Shown in pieces: positions 7,529 through 15,799 of a stretch of DNA of 64,000 bases (positions are counted from its first letter, which is position 1; each line of letters opens with the position of its first letter). The DNA is from Poindextera sp036494815. Lineage in GTDB: Bacteria; Pseudomonadota; Alphaproteobacteria; Caulobacterales; Caulobacteraceae. Below the pieces are notes generated by a model. It did no database searches. It saw only the letters and a list, made by a program, of their open reading frames with translations, and had not been told where the DNA came from. The position numbers and the translations under genes are program-made. The DNA lies in the NCBI GenBank assembly GCA_036494815.1, contig DASXNV010000107.1:1-64000 (forward strand), read 5' to 3'.

Positions 7529-8959
7529 CTAAACGCTGGTGCCGCCCACGGTCAGGCCGGTGATTTTCAGGCTGGGCTGGCCCACGCCCACCGGCACGCC
7601 CTGGCCGGACTTGCCACAGACGCCGATGCCGGGATCGAAGGCGAAATCGTCGCCGATCATGGCCACACGGGTCAGGGCGCTGGGGCCGTCGCCGATCAGG
7701 GTCGCGCCCTTGACCGGGACGGTGATCCTGCCGTCCTCCACCAGATAGGCTTCCGTGCACTGGAACACGAACTTGCCGTTGGTGATATCCACCTGGCCGC
7801 CGCCGAAATTGGCGCAATAGAGGCCGCGCTTCATCGAAGCGATCATCTCCTCGCGCGGGGTGGTCCCCTGCAGCATGCCGGTATTGGTCATGCGCGGCAT
7901 GGGCATGTGGGCGAAGGACTGGCGCCGGCCGTTGCCGGTGGCTTTCAACCCCATGAGCCGGGCGCTCATGCGATCGTGCATATAGCCCACCAGGATGCCG
8001 TCCTCGATCAGGATGGTGCGCTCGGTAGGCGTGCCTTCGTCGTCGATGGTCAGCGAGCCGCGCCGGCCTTGGATCGCACCGTCGTCGAATACGGTCACGC
8101 CCGGCGCGGCCACCCGCTCGCCGATGCGGCCCGAGAAGGCGCTGGTGCCCTTGCGGTTGAAATCGCCCTCCAGGCCATGGCCGACGGCCTCGTGCAGCAG
8201 GACCCCATTCCAGCCGGGGCCCAGCACCACGTCCATCTCGCCGGCGGGGCAGGCGACGGCGTCCAGATTGACCAGGGCCTGGCGCAGGGCTTCCTCCACC
8301 TGGTCCTTCCACCGGTCGGGGGTGATCCAGGCCTCGAAGCCGGCTCGGCCGCCGGCGCCGGACGATCCGGTTTCGCGCCGGCCGTCGCGCTCGACGGTCA
8401 CTGAGACATTCAGTCGCGCCAGGGGCCGCACATCGCGCAGCAGGCCGCCGTCGGCGCGCAGAATCTCCACCACCCGCCGCTCTCCGGCCAGCGAGGCGCT
8501 CACCTGGACCACCCGGGGATCTCGGTCGCGAGCGAAGGCGTCGATTTCCTGCAGCAGCGCCACCTTGTCGGAAAAGGCCGGCGAGGCCAGGGGATTGTCG
8601 TCACCATAGAGGCGCGTATTGGTGGCCCGAGGCCCCTCGGCGGAGACACCGGCATAGCCTCGCTTGGCCAGGGCCGCCGAATCGGCCGCCCGGCGGATGG
8701 CGGCCTCGGAAACTTCGGAGGCGTGGGCGTAGCCGGCGGTTTCTCCCGCCACAACGCGCAGGCCAAAACCCTCGCTGGCGTCGTAGGAGGCCGATTTCAG
8801 CCGGCCGTCGTCGAACACAAAGGCCTCGCTCTCGGACTGCTCGACGAACAGTTCGCCGTCGTCGGCCCCGTTCAAGGCCTCGCCTAGCAAGGTGCGGGCG
8901 CGATTCGCGTCCACGCCGGAGGCTTCCAGGATTGACGGTGCGGAACTGTGGGCGGTCAT
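7529..8959 (-). CDS. tldD: Metalloprotease TldD
   Basis: A 476-residue member of the PmbA/TldD (U62) family. TldD carries the zinc site of the TldD-TldE heterodimer, which trims unfolded peptides and, in enterobacteria, matures microcin B17 and degrades CcdA. The HExxxH motif is intact (LLHEAVGHGLEGDFNRKG) and the family C-terminus GICGKSGQ appears as GVCGKSGQGVPVGVGQPSL. No tldE/pmbA partner is in the window, so it should be elsewhere in the genome. The start ATG gives MTAHSSAPS; the frame is open 40 codons upstream, into the divergent gap before ctaC. Confidence 0.95.
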   Translation of the reverse strand: MTAHSSAPSILEASGVDANRARTLLGEALNGADDGELFVEQSESEAFVFDDGRLKSASYDASEGFGLRVVAGETAGYAHASEVSEAAIRRAADSAALAKRGYAGVSAEGPRATNTRLYGDDNPLASPAFSDKVALLQEIDAFARDRDPRVVQVSASLAGERRVVEILRADGGLLRDVRPLARLNVSVTVERDGRRETGSSGAGGRAGFEAWITPDRWKDQVEEALRQALVNLDAVACPAGEMDVVLGPGWNGVLLHEAVGHGLEGDFNRKGTSAFSGRIGERVAAPGVTVFDDGAIQGRRGSLTIDDEGTPTERTILIEDGILVGYMHDRMSARLMGLKATGNGRRQSFAHMPMPRMTNTGMLQGTTPREEMIASMKRGLYCANFGGGQVDITNGKFVFQCTEAYLVEDGRITVPVKGATLIGDGPSALTRVAMIGDDFAFDPGIGVCGKSGQGVPVGVGQPSLKITGLTVGGTSV

Positions 8960-9216
8960 CAGGGGCTCGCGAAATCGGGGCGACAAGCCTTCAACATAGG
9001 CGCGGGGCGCACGCGATGAAACCATCGCCGGCCAAGGCGCTCCAATCTCTTGGCAATATCGGATAGAGCGCGTATGCACGCCGCGAAGGCATGGGGGCCT
9101 TAAGGCAGGGATCCGGGCGGGAGCGCAGGGATCGACATGTTCGGCCCCCAGGGATTTATGTCTGTCGGTGAGGGGGCCGTAAGGTCTTGGTCGCCGGCGA
9201 AACGGATCGTGAGGAC

Positions 9217-10155
9217 ATGAGGGCTGAAGCTTTGTTGATGCGAAGGCTGCGAGGCGCCGTTTCGGCGGTGGGTGCGGCGGCCCTGATGGCGGGCGTGAGC
9301 GTTTCGGCGCGGGCGGCGGAAGTCGCCGCCAATCCGAACATCGTCGGCCAGCCGGTGGATGGCGCGATGGGGCTGCAGCCCGCCCACTCGAGCCTGAAGT
9401 TTCAGGCGATCCAGTTTCACGACTGGGTCCTGCTGCCGATCATCACCGTCATCACCCTGTTCGTGCTGGCGCTGCTGCTGATCTGTATTTTCCGCTTCAA
9501 CAAGCGGGCCAATCCGGTCCCCGCCAAATGGAGCCACAACACCCCGATCGAGATCGCCTGGACCACTATCCCGGTGCTGATCTTGATGATCATCTCGGTG
9601 TTCTCGTTCAAGCTCCTGTTCGCCTATCACTCCATGCCGACCCCGGACCTGACGGTGAAGGCCACTGGCTATCAATGGTACTGGGGCTATGAATATCCCG
9701 ACCAGAAGATCCCCGAATTCACCTCCAACGTCCTGACCAAGGAAGACGCTGCGGCCAAGGGCGAGCCCTATCTGCTGGCGGCCGACCATTCCATGGTGGT
9801 GCCGGTCAACAAGACCGTCCACGTGCTGGTCACCGGCGCCGACGTGATCCACGATTTCGGCCTGCCCGCCTTTGGCGTGAAGATCGACGCCGTGCCCGGC
9901 CGGGTGAACGACGCCTGGTTCAAGGCCGACAAGACCGGCATCTATTACGGCCAGTGCGACCAGCTGTGCGGCGTCAATCACGCCTTCATGCCGATCGAGA
10001 TCCAGGTCGTGACCCAGCCGGAATTCGACGCCTGGGTGGCTCAGCAACACGCGCCGGCGCCAGCCGCGACCCCGGTCGCCGCTCCTGGCAAGACCGCGTC
10101 CGCCGCGCCGCAGCCCCTGGCGCTCAACACCCAAGCGCCCGTCGCGACGCACTGA
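9217..10155 (+). CDS. ctaC: Cytochrome c oxidase subunit II
   Basis: CuA-carrying subunit II of an aa3-type oxidase, accepting electrons from cytochrome c on the periplasmic side. It has a signal peptide ending at SARA-AEVAA, two transmembrane hairpin helices (about residues 65-130), and the CuA cupredoxin domain with the distal His in VIHDFGLPAFGVKID and the cluster GQCDQLCGVNHAFM. TGYQWYWGYEYP is the conserved aromatic region for electron entry. The C-terminal tail is Ala/Pro-rich. I chose the ATG with GAGG just before it; ATG 9238 (MRRLRGAVS) also gives a good signal peptide. It begins the cta cluster, 22 bases ahead of ctaD. Confidence 0.96.
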   Translation: MRAEALLMRRLRGAVSAVGAAALMAGVSVSARAAEVAANPNIVGQPVDGAMGLQPAHSSLKFQAIQFHDWVLLPIITVITLFVLALLLICIFRFNKRANPVPAKWSHNTPIEIAWTTIPVLILMIISVFSFKLLFAYHSMPTPDLTVKATGYQWYWGYEYPDQKIPEFTSNVLTKEDAAAKGEPYLLAADHSMVVPVNKTVHVLVTGADVIHDFGLPAFGVKIDAVPGRVNDAWFKADKTGIYYGQCDQLCGVNHAFMPIEIQVVTQPEFDAWVAQQHAPAPAATPVAAPGKTASAAPQPLALNTQAPVATH

Positions 10156-10177
10156 CAGTTCGAGAGAGTTGGAGATC

Positions 10178-11848
10178 ATGGCGACCGCCGCTTCAGACCA
10201 CCACGCAGATCATGGTCATGACGATCATGGCTACGCCCACACCCCGCCGTTCCTGGTGCGTTGGCTCTTCTCGACCAACCACAAGGACATCGGCACGCTC
10301 TATATCCTGTTCGCCATCATGGCCGGGATCATCGGCGGCGCCTTTTCGGGCCTGATCCGTTGGGAGCTGATGCATCCGGGGATCCAGGTGTTCACCGACC
10401 AGGGCATCCTGGGCTCGGGCATGTTCAAGGGCCACAACGGCTATAACGCCATCGTCACCGCCCACGGCCTGATCATGATCTTCTTCATGGTCATGCCGGC
10501 GATGATCGGCGGGTTCGGCAACTGGTTCGTGCCGATCATGATCGGCGCGCCTGACATGGCCTTCCCGCGGATGAACAACATCTCGTTCTGGCTGCTGGTG
10601 GCCTCCTTCGCCCTGCTGGTGACCTCGCTGTTCACCGAAGGCGGCCAAGGCCCCGGCTTCGCCGGCGGCTGGACCCTCTATCCGCCGCTGTCGACCATCG
10701 GCCATCCCGGGCCGGCCATGGACCTGACCATCCTGTCGATCCACTTGGCCGGGGCCTCGTCGATCCTGGGCGCGATCAACTTCATCACCACCATTTTCAA
10801 CATGCGCGCGCCGGGGATGACCATCCACCGCATGCCGCTGTTTGTGTGGTCGATCCTGGTCACCGTCTTCCTGCTGCTGCTGTCGCTGCCGGTCCTGGCG
10901 GGCGCCATCACCATGCTGCTGACCGACCGCAACTTCCACACCCACTTCTTCGACGCCACCAATGGCGGCGATCCGCTGATGTTCCAGCACCTGTTCTGGT
11001 TCTTCGGCCACCCGGAAGTCTACATCCTGATCCTGCCCGGGTTCGGCATCATCAGCCACGTGGTCTCGACCTTCTCGCGCAAGCCGGTGTTCGGCTATCT
11101 GGCCATGGCCTACGCCATGGTGGCCATCGGCTTCCTCGGCTTCATCGTGTGGGCTCACCACATGTATGTGACCGGCATCCCGCTGGACCTGCAGGCCTAT
11201 TTCGTGGCCGCGACCATGGTCATCGCCGTGCCCACCGGCATCAAGATCTTCTCGTGGATCGCCACCATGTGGGGCGGGTCGATCGACTTCAAGACGCCGA
11301 TGCTGTTCGCCATCGGCTTCATCTTCCTGTTCACCATCGGCGGGGTGACCGGCGTGGTGCTGGCCAACGCCGGCATCGACTACTCGCTGCACGACACCTA
11401 TTACGTCATCGCCCACTTCCACTACGTACTCAGCCTGGGCGCCGTGTTCGCCATCTTCGCCGGCTTCTACTACTGGTTCGAGAAGATGTGGGGCGTGAAG
11501 TACAACGAGATCCTCGGCGCCATCCACTTCTGGTTCATGTTCGTCGGCGTCAACGTGATCTTCTTCCCCCAGCATTTTTTGGGCCTGCAGGGCATGCCGC
11601 GCCGCTACATCGACTATCCGGTCGCTTTCGCGAAGTGGAACTATGTGTCGTCGGTGGGCTATATGATCACCCTGGTGGGCATGGCCGTGTTCTTCCTGAT
11701 GCTGCTGGAAGCCGCCGTGCGTCGCCGCAAGGCCGAGGCCAATCCGTGGGGTGAAGGCGCCACCACGCTGGAATGGACCCTGTCCTCGCCGCCGCCCTTC
11801 CACCAGTTCAACGAACTGCCGCATATCTCGGCCGACTCGTCGCACTGA
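10178..11848 (+). CDS. ctaD: Cytochrome c oxidase subunit I
   Basis: A 556-residue catalytic subunit of the aa3 haem-copper oxidase with twelve helices, binding haem a and the haem a3-CuB centre where O2 is reduced. The low-spin haem ligand His is in NAIVTAHGLIMIFFMVMPA, the CuB/Tyr crosslink region in FWFFGHPEVYILILPGFG, and the haem ligands in YYVIAHFHYVLSLGAVF. The K-channel Lys lies in PTGIKIFSW. The N-terminus is His-rich (SDHHADHGHDDHGYAH), unusual but seen in some alphaproteobacterial homologues. GGAG lies 4 bases before the ATG. The gene follows ctaC and precedes a terminator-like hairpin. Confidence 0.97.
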   Translation: MATAASDHHADHGHDDHGYAHTPPFLVRWLFSTNHKDIGTLYILFAIMAGIIGGAFSGLIRWELMHPGIQVFTDQGILGSGMFKGHNGYNAIVTAHGLIMIFFMVMPAMIGGFGNWFVPIMIGAPDMAFPRMNNISFWLLVASFALLVTSLFTEGGQGPGFAGGWTLYPPLSTIGHPGPAMDLTILSIHLAGASSILGAINFITTIFNMRAPGMTIHRMPLFVWSILVTVFLLLLSLPVLAGAITMLLTDRNFHTHFFDATNGGDPLMFQHLFWFFGHPEVYILILPGFGIISHVVSTFSRKPVFGYLAMAYAMVAIGFLGFIVWAHHMYVTGIPLDLQAYFVAATMVIAVPTGIKIFSWIATMWGGSIDFKTPMLFAIGFIFLFTIGGVTGVVLANAGIDYSLHDTYYVIAHFHYVLSLGAVFAIFAGFYYWFEKMWGVKYNEILGAIHFWFMFVGVNVIFFPQHFLGLQGMPRRYIDYPVAFAKWNYVSSVGYMITLVGMAVFFLMLLEAAVRRRKAEANPWGEGATTLEWTLSSPPPFHQFNELPHISADSSH

Positions 11849-11885
11849 GGACTTGGCGCTAAACTCTCTGTAGGGGTTCGCCCCC

Positions 11886-11920
11886 GGGCGGCGTCCGGTC
11901 CAATTGGACGGGCGCCGCCC
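11886..11920 (+). terminator. Hairpin after ctaD
   Basis: Perfect 8-base stem GGGCGGCG (11886-11893)/CGCCGCCC (11913-11920) with a self-complementary GTCCAATTGGAC inside, followed shortly by TTTT. It could terminate or attenuate transcription between ctaD and ctaB, changing the ratio of structural to assembly proteins. Confidence 0.45.
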
Positions 11921-11991
11921 GCAGCGTTTTGACCGCAGCGCCCTGATTGGCGCCGGAGATCCTGAGCGAACTTGAAAGCGCGTATCTCTTT

Positions 11992-12957
11992 ATGACCGAC
12001 ACCACCGTCCTGACCCCCAGCCGATCGACCCCCGCCCGTTGGCAGGACTATGTGGCGCTGCTCAAGCCGCGGGTGATGTCGTTGGTGGTGTTCACCGGGC
12101 TGACCGGCCTGGTCTGCGCCCGCACGCCCATGCACCCCGTCCTGGCTGGCGTGGCCATTCTGTGCATCGCCGTGGGCGCCGGGGCCTCGGGCGCGCTGAA
12201 CATGTGGTACGACGCCGATATCGACGCCCGCATGCGCCGCACCCGCGGGCGCCCGGTGCCGATGGGCCGGGTCCAGGGCGCCGACGCCCTGGCCATGGGC
12301 ATCACCCTGTCCCTGTTGTCGGTGGGGATGATGTACCTGGCCGTCAACACCTTGGCGGCTGGCCTTCTGGCCTTCACCATCCTGTTCTACGCCGTGGTCT
12401 ATACCATGTGGCTCAAGCGCTCGACGCCGCAGAACATCGTCATCGGCGGTCTAGCGGGCGCGCTGCCGCCGGTGATCGGCTGGGCGTCGGCCACGGGAAC
12501 CACACCGCTGAACGCCTGGCTGCTCTGCGCGATCATCTTTTTGTGGACCCCGCCGCACTTCTGGGCCCTGTCGCTCTATACGGCCGAGGACTACGCCGCC
12601 GTGGGCGTGCCGATGATGCCGGTGGTGCGCGGCGCCGCCTCCACGCGTCGCCAGATCCTGCTCTACAGCCTGGTGCTGATCCCGGTGGCCATCGCGCCGG
12701 CCTTCACCGGTCTGGCTGGGCCGCTCTATCTGGGCATTTCCGCCATCGGCGGGGCGATGTTCCTGCTCTTGGCGGGGCGTCTGGCGCTCAGCAAGGCCGG
12801 GGACAAGGGGGACGAGCGGGAAGGCCGGCTGTATGAGGTTCGCGCCGGCGCCACAGCCGCGCGCAACCTGTTCGCCTTTTCCATCGTCTATCTGTTCCTG
12901 CTGTTCGCCGGCCTGCTGGCCGAGCGCCTGATGGGTTTGGAGGCCCTTCGCTGGTGA
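11992..12957 (+). CDS. ctaB: Protohaem IX farnesyltransferase (haem O synthase)
   Basis: A 321-residue UbiA-superfamily prenyltransferase that transfers a farnesyl group to haem b, giving haem O, the precursor of haem A used by CtaD. The Asp-rich prenyl-diphosphate motif is NMWYDADIDARMRRTRGRP (about residues 68-86) and the second region is LWTPPHFWALSLYTAEDY. About nine membrane helices are expected. The start ATG gives MTDTTVLTPS; no strong ribosome site is visible. Its stop overlaps the GTG of coxF (GTGA). Confidence 0.95.
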   Translation: MTDTTVLTPSRSTPARWQDYVALLKPRVMSLVVFTGLTGLVCARTPMHPVLAGVAILCIAVGAGASGALNMWYDADIDARMRRTRGRPVPMGRVQGADALAMGITLSLLSVGMMYLAVNTLAAGLLAFTILFYAVVYTMWLKRSTPQNIVIGGLAGALPPVIGWASATGTTPLNAWLLCAIIFLWTPPHFWALSLYTAEDYAAVGVPMMPVVRGAASTRRQILLYSLVLIPVAIAPAFTGLAGPLYLGISAIGGAMFLLLAGRLALSKAGDKGDEREGRLYEVRAGATAARNLFAFSIVYLFLLFAGLLAERLMGLEALRW

Positions 12958-13109
12958 CCTTCAACCCGCCCGAAAGCGAAGAAGCCACCAAGGCCCGGCG
13001 CCGGCGCAGCATCGCCATCGCCCTGGCGCTGGGCGTTTTCGTGATCCTGGTGTTCGTGATCACCCTGGTGAAGATCCAGGGCCATGTGGCCGACCCCCAT
13101 GCCTTCTGA
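12954..13109 (+). CDS. coxF: Small oxidase assembly protein CoxF
   Basis: A 51-residue single-span protein (MTFNPPESEEATKARRRRSI, then IALALGVFVILVFVITLVKI and a short polar tail) that starts at GTG overlapping the ctaB stop and ends inside the N-terminus of ctaG. Position, size and topology match the CoxF-type ORF found between ctaB and ctaG in alphaproteobacteria. Its exact role in oxidase assembly is not established. The overlap on both sides implies strict translational coupling. Confidence 0.8.
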   Translation: MTFNPPESEEATKARRRRSIAIALALGVFVILVFVITLVKIQGHVADPHAF

Positions 13110-13713
13110 GCCGTCAACCGCCGACCGGGCCAAGCGCGGCAACGCCCGCATCGCTCTGATCTGCGCCGGCGTGTTCGTGTTCATGACCGGCGCGGCCTTC
13201 GCATCGGTGCCGCTCTATCGCGCCTTCTGCCAGGCCACGGGCTTCAACGGGGCCGTGCCGCGCTCCGCCGGATCCACCGGGACCGTGCTGGCCCAGAGGG
13301 TCACGGTCAGTTTCGACACCAATGTCCGCGACCTGCCCTGGAGCTTCGCGCCGGAACAGGTCCATCAGTCGGTGCGCATCGGCGAGACGGGCCTGGCCTT
13401 CTTCAAGGTCACCAACAATTCCGACAAGCCGCTGACCGGCCGGGCCGCCTACAATGTGGTCCCGCTGCAGGCCGGTCTCTATTTTCGCAAGCTGCAGTGC
13501 TTCTGTTTCAACGATCAGACCATCCCGGCGCACACGACCATGCGGTTTCCGGTGGTCTATTTCGTCGATCCCGGCTTCGCTAAGGACAGCGACACCAAGG
13601 ACTTCACCGACGTGACCTTGTCCTACACCTTCTTCCCCGCAACGGCCCCACCTGCAAAGGTGGCGTCAAAGCCTGCTCAAGGCCTTGGCGGAACGCCGAG
13701 AGCGGGGCTATAG
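13099..13713 (+). CDS. ctaG: Cytochrome c oxidase assembly protein CtaG (Cox11)
   Basis: A copper chaperone that delivers Cu to the CuB site of subunit I. One N-terminal membrane helix (ALICAGVFVFMTGAAFASVP) anchors a periplasmic immunoglobulin-like domain with the conserved VPLYRAFCQATGF and the copper-binding CFCF motif (KLQCFCFNDQTIP). The C-terminus shows DVTLSYTFFPA as in Cox11. The start was taken at ATG 13099, overlapping the end of coxF by 11 bases; ATG 13084 (MWPTPMPSE) is equally open. It is followed by ctaE after 73 bases. Confidence 0.94.
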   Translation: MPSEPSTADRAKRGNARIALICAGVFVFMTGAAFASVPLYRAFCQATGFNGAVPRSAGSTGTVLAQRVTVSFDTNVRDLPWSFAPEQVHQSVRIGETGLAFFKVTNNSDKPLTGRAAYNVVPLQAGLYFRKLQCFCFNDQTIPAHTTMRFPVVYFVDPGFAKDSDTKDFTDVTLSYTFFPATAPPAKVASKPAQGLGGTPRAGL

Positions 13714-13786
13714 CCTAGATTCTAACCCCCCGTTCGCGCCGGTGCTTCCGGCGCGGCGGCCAGACATTTCGAGGTTTAAGAGCGAC

Positions 13787-14656
13787 ATGGCATCCGGAGC
13801 CGTCAAGCACGACTACCATCTGGTCAATCCCAGCCCCTGGCCGCTGGTCGGATCGGTCGCCGCCTTCGTCATGGCGATCGGCGGGGTGATCTGGATGAAG
13901 GGCCTGTTCGGCCTGGAAAAACACACCCTATGGCCGTTCCTGGTCGGGCTTGCCGGCGTGCTCTACACCATGGGCGCCTGGTGGCGCGATGTGACGCTGG
14001 AAGCCAATGGCGGCGATCACACCCCAGTGGTCTCCATCGGTCTGCGCTACGGCATGGTGATGTTCATCGCTTCGGAAGTGATGTTCTTCGTCGCCTGGTT
14101 CTGGATCTTCTTCGAAATGGCTCTGTTCCACGGCCACCGCGTGCTGACGCCGGACCCCGCCGTCTCCGCCGCCTGGTCGACCTGGCCGCCCAAGGGCGTG
14201 GAGCTGGTGCCGGCGTTCGAGCTGCCCCTGGTCAACACCCTGACCCTGCTGCTCTCGGGCACCACGGTCACCTGGGCCCACCACGCCCTGCAGGTCGGCG
14301 ATCGCAAGGGGGCCAAGATCGGCCTGTTCCTCACTGTGTGCCTGGGCGTGCTGTTCACCTCGATCCAGGCCTACGAGTATCACCACATCCTGGCCGACCA
14401 CCTGTTCTTCTCCGAAGAAGCCGGCAATTCGGCGCTCTACGGCAACGCCTTCTTCATGGCCACCGGCTTCCATGGCTTCCACGTGCTGATCGGGACCATC
14501 TTCCTGACCATCTGCCTGCTGCGCCTCCTGGGCGGCGGTTTCACCCCGCAGAAGCATTTCGGCTTCGAAGCAGCGGCCTGGTACTGGCACTTCGTCGACG
14601 TGGTCTGGCTGTTCCTGTTCGCCTTCGTCTACGTCGTTCTTCCCGGCTTGAAGTAG
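13787..14656 (+). CDS. ctaE: Cytochrome c oxidase subunit III
   Basis: A 289-residue seven-helix subunit III that stabilises subunit I and the proton uptake path. Conserved features are HDYHLVNPSPWPLVGS at the N-terminus, MFFVAWFWIFFEMALF, ATGFHGFHVLIGTIFL with the conserved His residues, and AAWYWHFVDVVWLFLFAFVY at the end. The ATG with upstream GAGG gives MASGAVKHDYH; the longer open frame begins inside ctaG and is not family-like. A DUF983 gene follows after 6 bases. Confidence 0.96.
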   Translation: MASGAVKHDYHLVNPSPWPLVGSVAAFVMAIGGVIWMKGLFGLEKHTLWPFLVGLAGVLYTMGAWWRDVTLEANGGDHTPVVSIGLRYGMVMFIASEVMFFVAWFWIFFEMALFHGHRVLTPDPAVSAAWSTWPPKGVELVPAFELPLVNTLTLLLSGTTVTWAHHALQVGDRKGAKIGLFLTVCLGVLFTSIQAYEYHHILADHLFFSEEAGNSALYGNAFFMATGFHGFHVLIGTIFLTICLLRLLGGGFTPQKHFGFEAAAWYWHFVDVVWLFLFAFVYVVLPGLK

Positions 14657-14662
14657 CCGGGC

Positions 14663-15025
14663 ATGGCGGGCGTGAACCCGATCGTCACGGGACTCGCCTG
14701 CCGCTGCCCCGCCTGCGGCGAAGGCCATCTGTTCGATGGCTATCTGAAGGTGGGCGCGCGGTGCGAGGCTTGTGGCCTCGATCTGCGCGCCGCCGACTCC
14801 GGCGACGGGCCGGCGGTGTTCATCATCATCATCGTCGGCATGATCGCCTGCTTTTCAGCGCTGTTCACCGAATTCACCTTTCACCCGCCCGTCTGGGTCC
14901 ATCTGGTGCTGTGGCTACCCTTGTCGGCCATTTTGACCCTGGCTCTGTTGCGCCCGTTCAAGGGGGTGCTGATCGCCCTGCAGTTCCACCACAAGGCCTC
15001 CGAAGCGCGGAATGATCCGTCCTAG
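14663..15025 (+). CDS. DUF983 family membrane protein
   Basis: A 120-residue protein with an N-terminal zinc-ribbon-like CxxC...CxxC (CRCPACGEGHLF and ARCEACGLDLR) and two hydrophobic spans (VFIIIIVGMIACFSALF; VHLVLWLPLSAILTLALL). DUF983 members commonly sit between ctaE and surf1 in alphaproteobacteria, as here, suggesting a role in oxidase assembly, possibly metal handling. No biochemical activity is established. Confidence 0.88.
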   Translation: MAGVNPIVTGLACRCPACGEGHLFDGYLKVGARCEACGLDLRAADSGDGPAVFIIIIVGMIACFSALFTEFTFHPPVWVHLVLWLPLSAILTLALLRPFKGVLIALQFHHKASEARNDPS

Positions 15026-15067
15026 AGCGCGGGGCTTGCTGGGCTCCGCACATCGTGGTGATCGCGC

Positions 15068-15799
15068 ATGACCGACGCCCCAGCCAAAAGACCCGGCTTT
15101 CCGGTCTTCCTGACCCTGTTCACCGCCCTGGCCCTGGCTCTGCTGGTCGGCCTCGGTGTCTGGCAAATGAAGCGCCTCCACTGGAAGGAAGACCTGCTCG
15201 CGCGCATCGCCGCCCTGCAGTCGGCGCCGCCTCGGCCGCTGGACGATCCTCTGCGCCGTCTGGCGCACGGCGATGATATCGACTTCACCCGGGTCGCCGC
15301 CGACTGCCCGAACCTGGAGCGGACGGTCTTCCTCAAGCTCTACGCCGTGCATGACGGGGAGGCGGGCTTTCGCATCATCACCGCCTGCGCCCTGACCGGG
15401 CAGCCCTATGCCAGCCTGCTGATCGACCGCGGCTTCATCCGCCAGGATGCGGTCGCGGGGCTGGCGGCCTCGACGGCCGCCCCCCTGGATCGCCCGATCG
15501 TCGGCGTGCTGCGGCGGGGCGATAAGAAGACCTTCGTCACCCCGGATAACGATCCGGCGGGCCGCCTGTTCTACTATCGCGACCCCGCCGCCATGGCCAA
15601 GGTTCTGGGCGTCAGCGGCGCAGCCCCGATCTTCCTGATGCTGGAGACGCCGGCCCCCGCGCCGGGCGGCCCGATACCGGCGCCGGTTCCCGCTGACATT
15701 CCCAATCGACATTTCGAATACGCCGTAACCTGGTTCGGGCTTGCGGCGGCCCTGCTGGTTGTTTACCTCGCCAGCCTCTGGCGGCGACGGTCGAGTTAG
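15068..15799 (+). CDS. SURF1 family oxidase assembly protein
   Basis: A 243-residue inner-membrane protein that binds haem a and helps insert it into subunit I of cytochrome oxidase. It has an N-terminal helix (PVFLTLFTALALALLVGLGVW), the WQMKRLHWKEDLLARI segment, a large periplasmic domain, and a C-terminal helix (AVTWFGLAAALLVVYLASLW). The RHFEYAVTWFGLA stretch matches the conserved NxHxxYAxTWF of SURF1. It ends one base before the thrC start, so respiration and threonine genes are physically joined, a common alphaproteobacterial order. Confidence 0.92.
   Translation: MTDAPAKRPGFPVFLTLFTALALALLVGLGVWQMKRLHWKEDLLARIAALQSAPPRPLDDPLRRLAHGDDIDFTRVAADCPNLERTVFLKLYAVHDGEAGFRIITACALTGQPYASLLIDRGFIRQDAVAGLAASTAAPLDRPIVGVLRRGDKKTFVTPDNDPAGRLFYYRDPAAMAKVLGVSGAAPIFLMLETPAPAPGGPIPAPVPADIPNRHFEYAVTWFGLAAALLVVYLASLWRRRSS

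Noticed and set aside
10193..11845. 550-codon open frame antisense to ctaD
   Set aside because: Extremely rich in His, Asp, Glu and Gln, without hydrophobic core pattern; a by-product of high third-position GC in a conserved oxidase gene.
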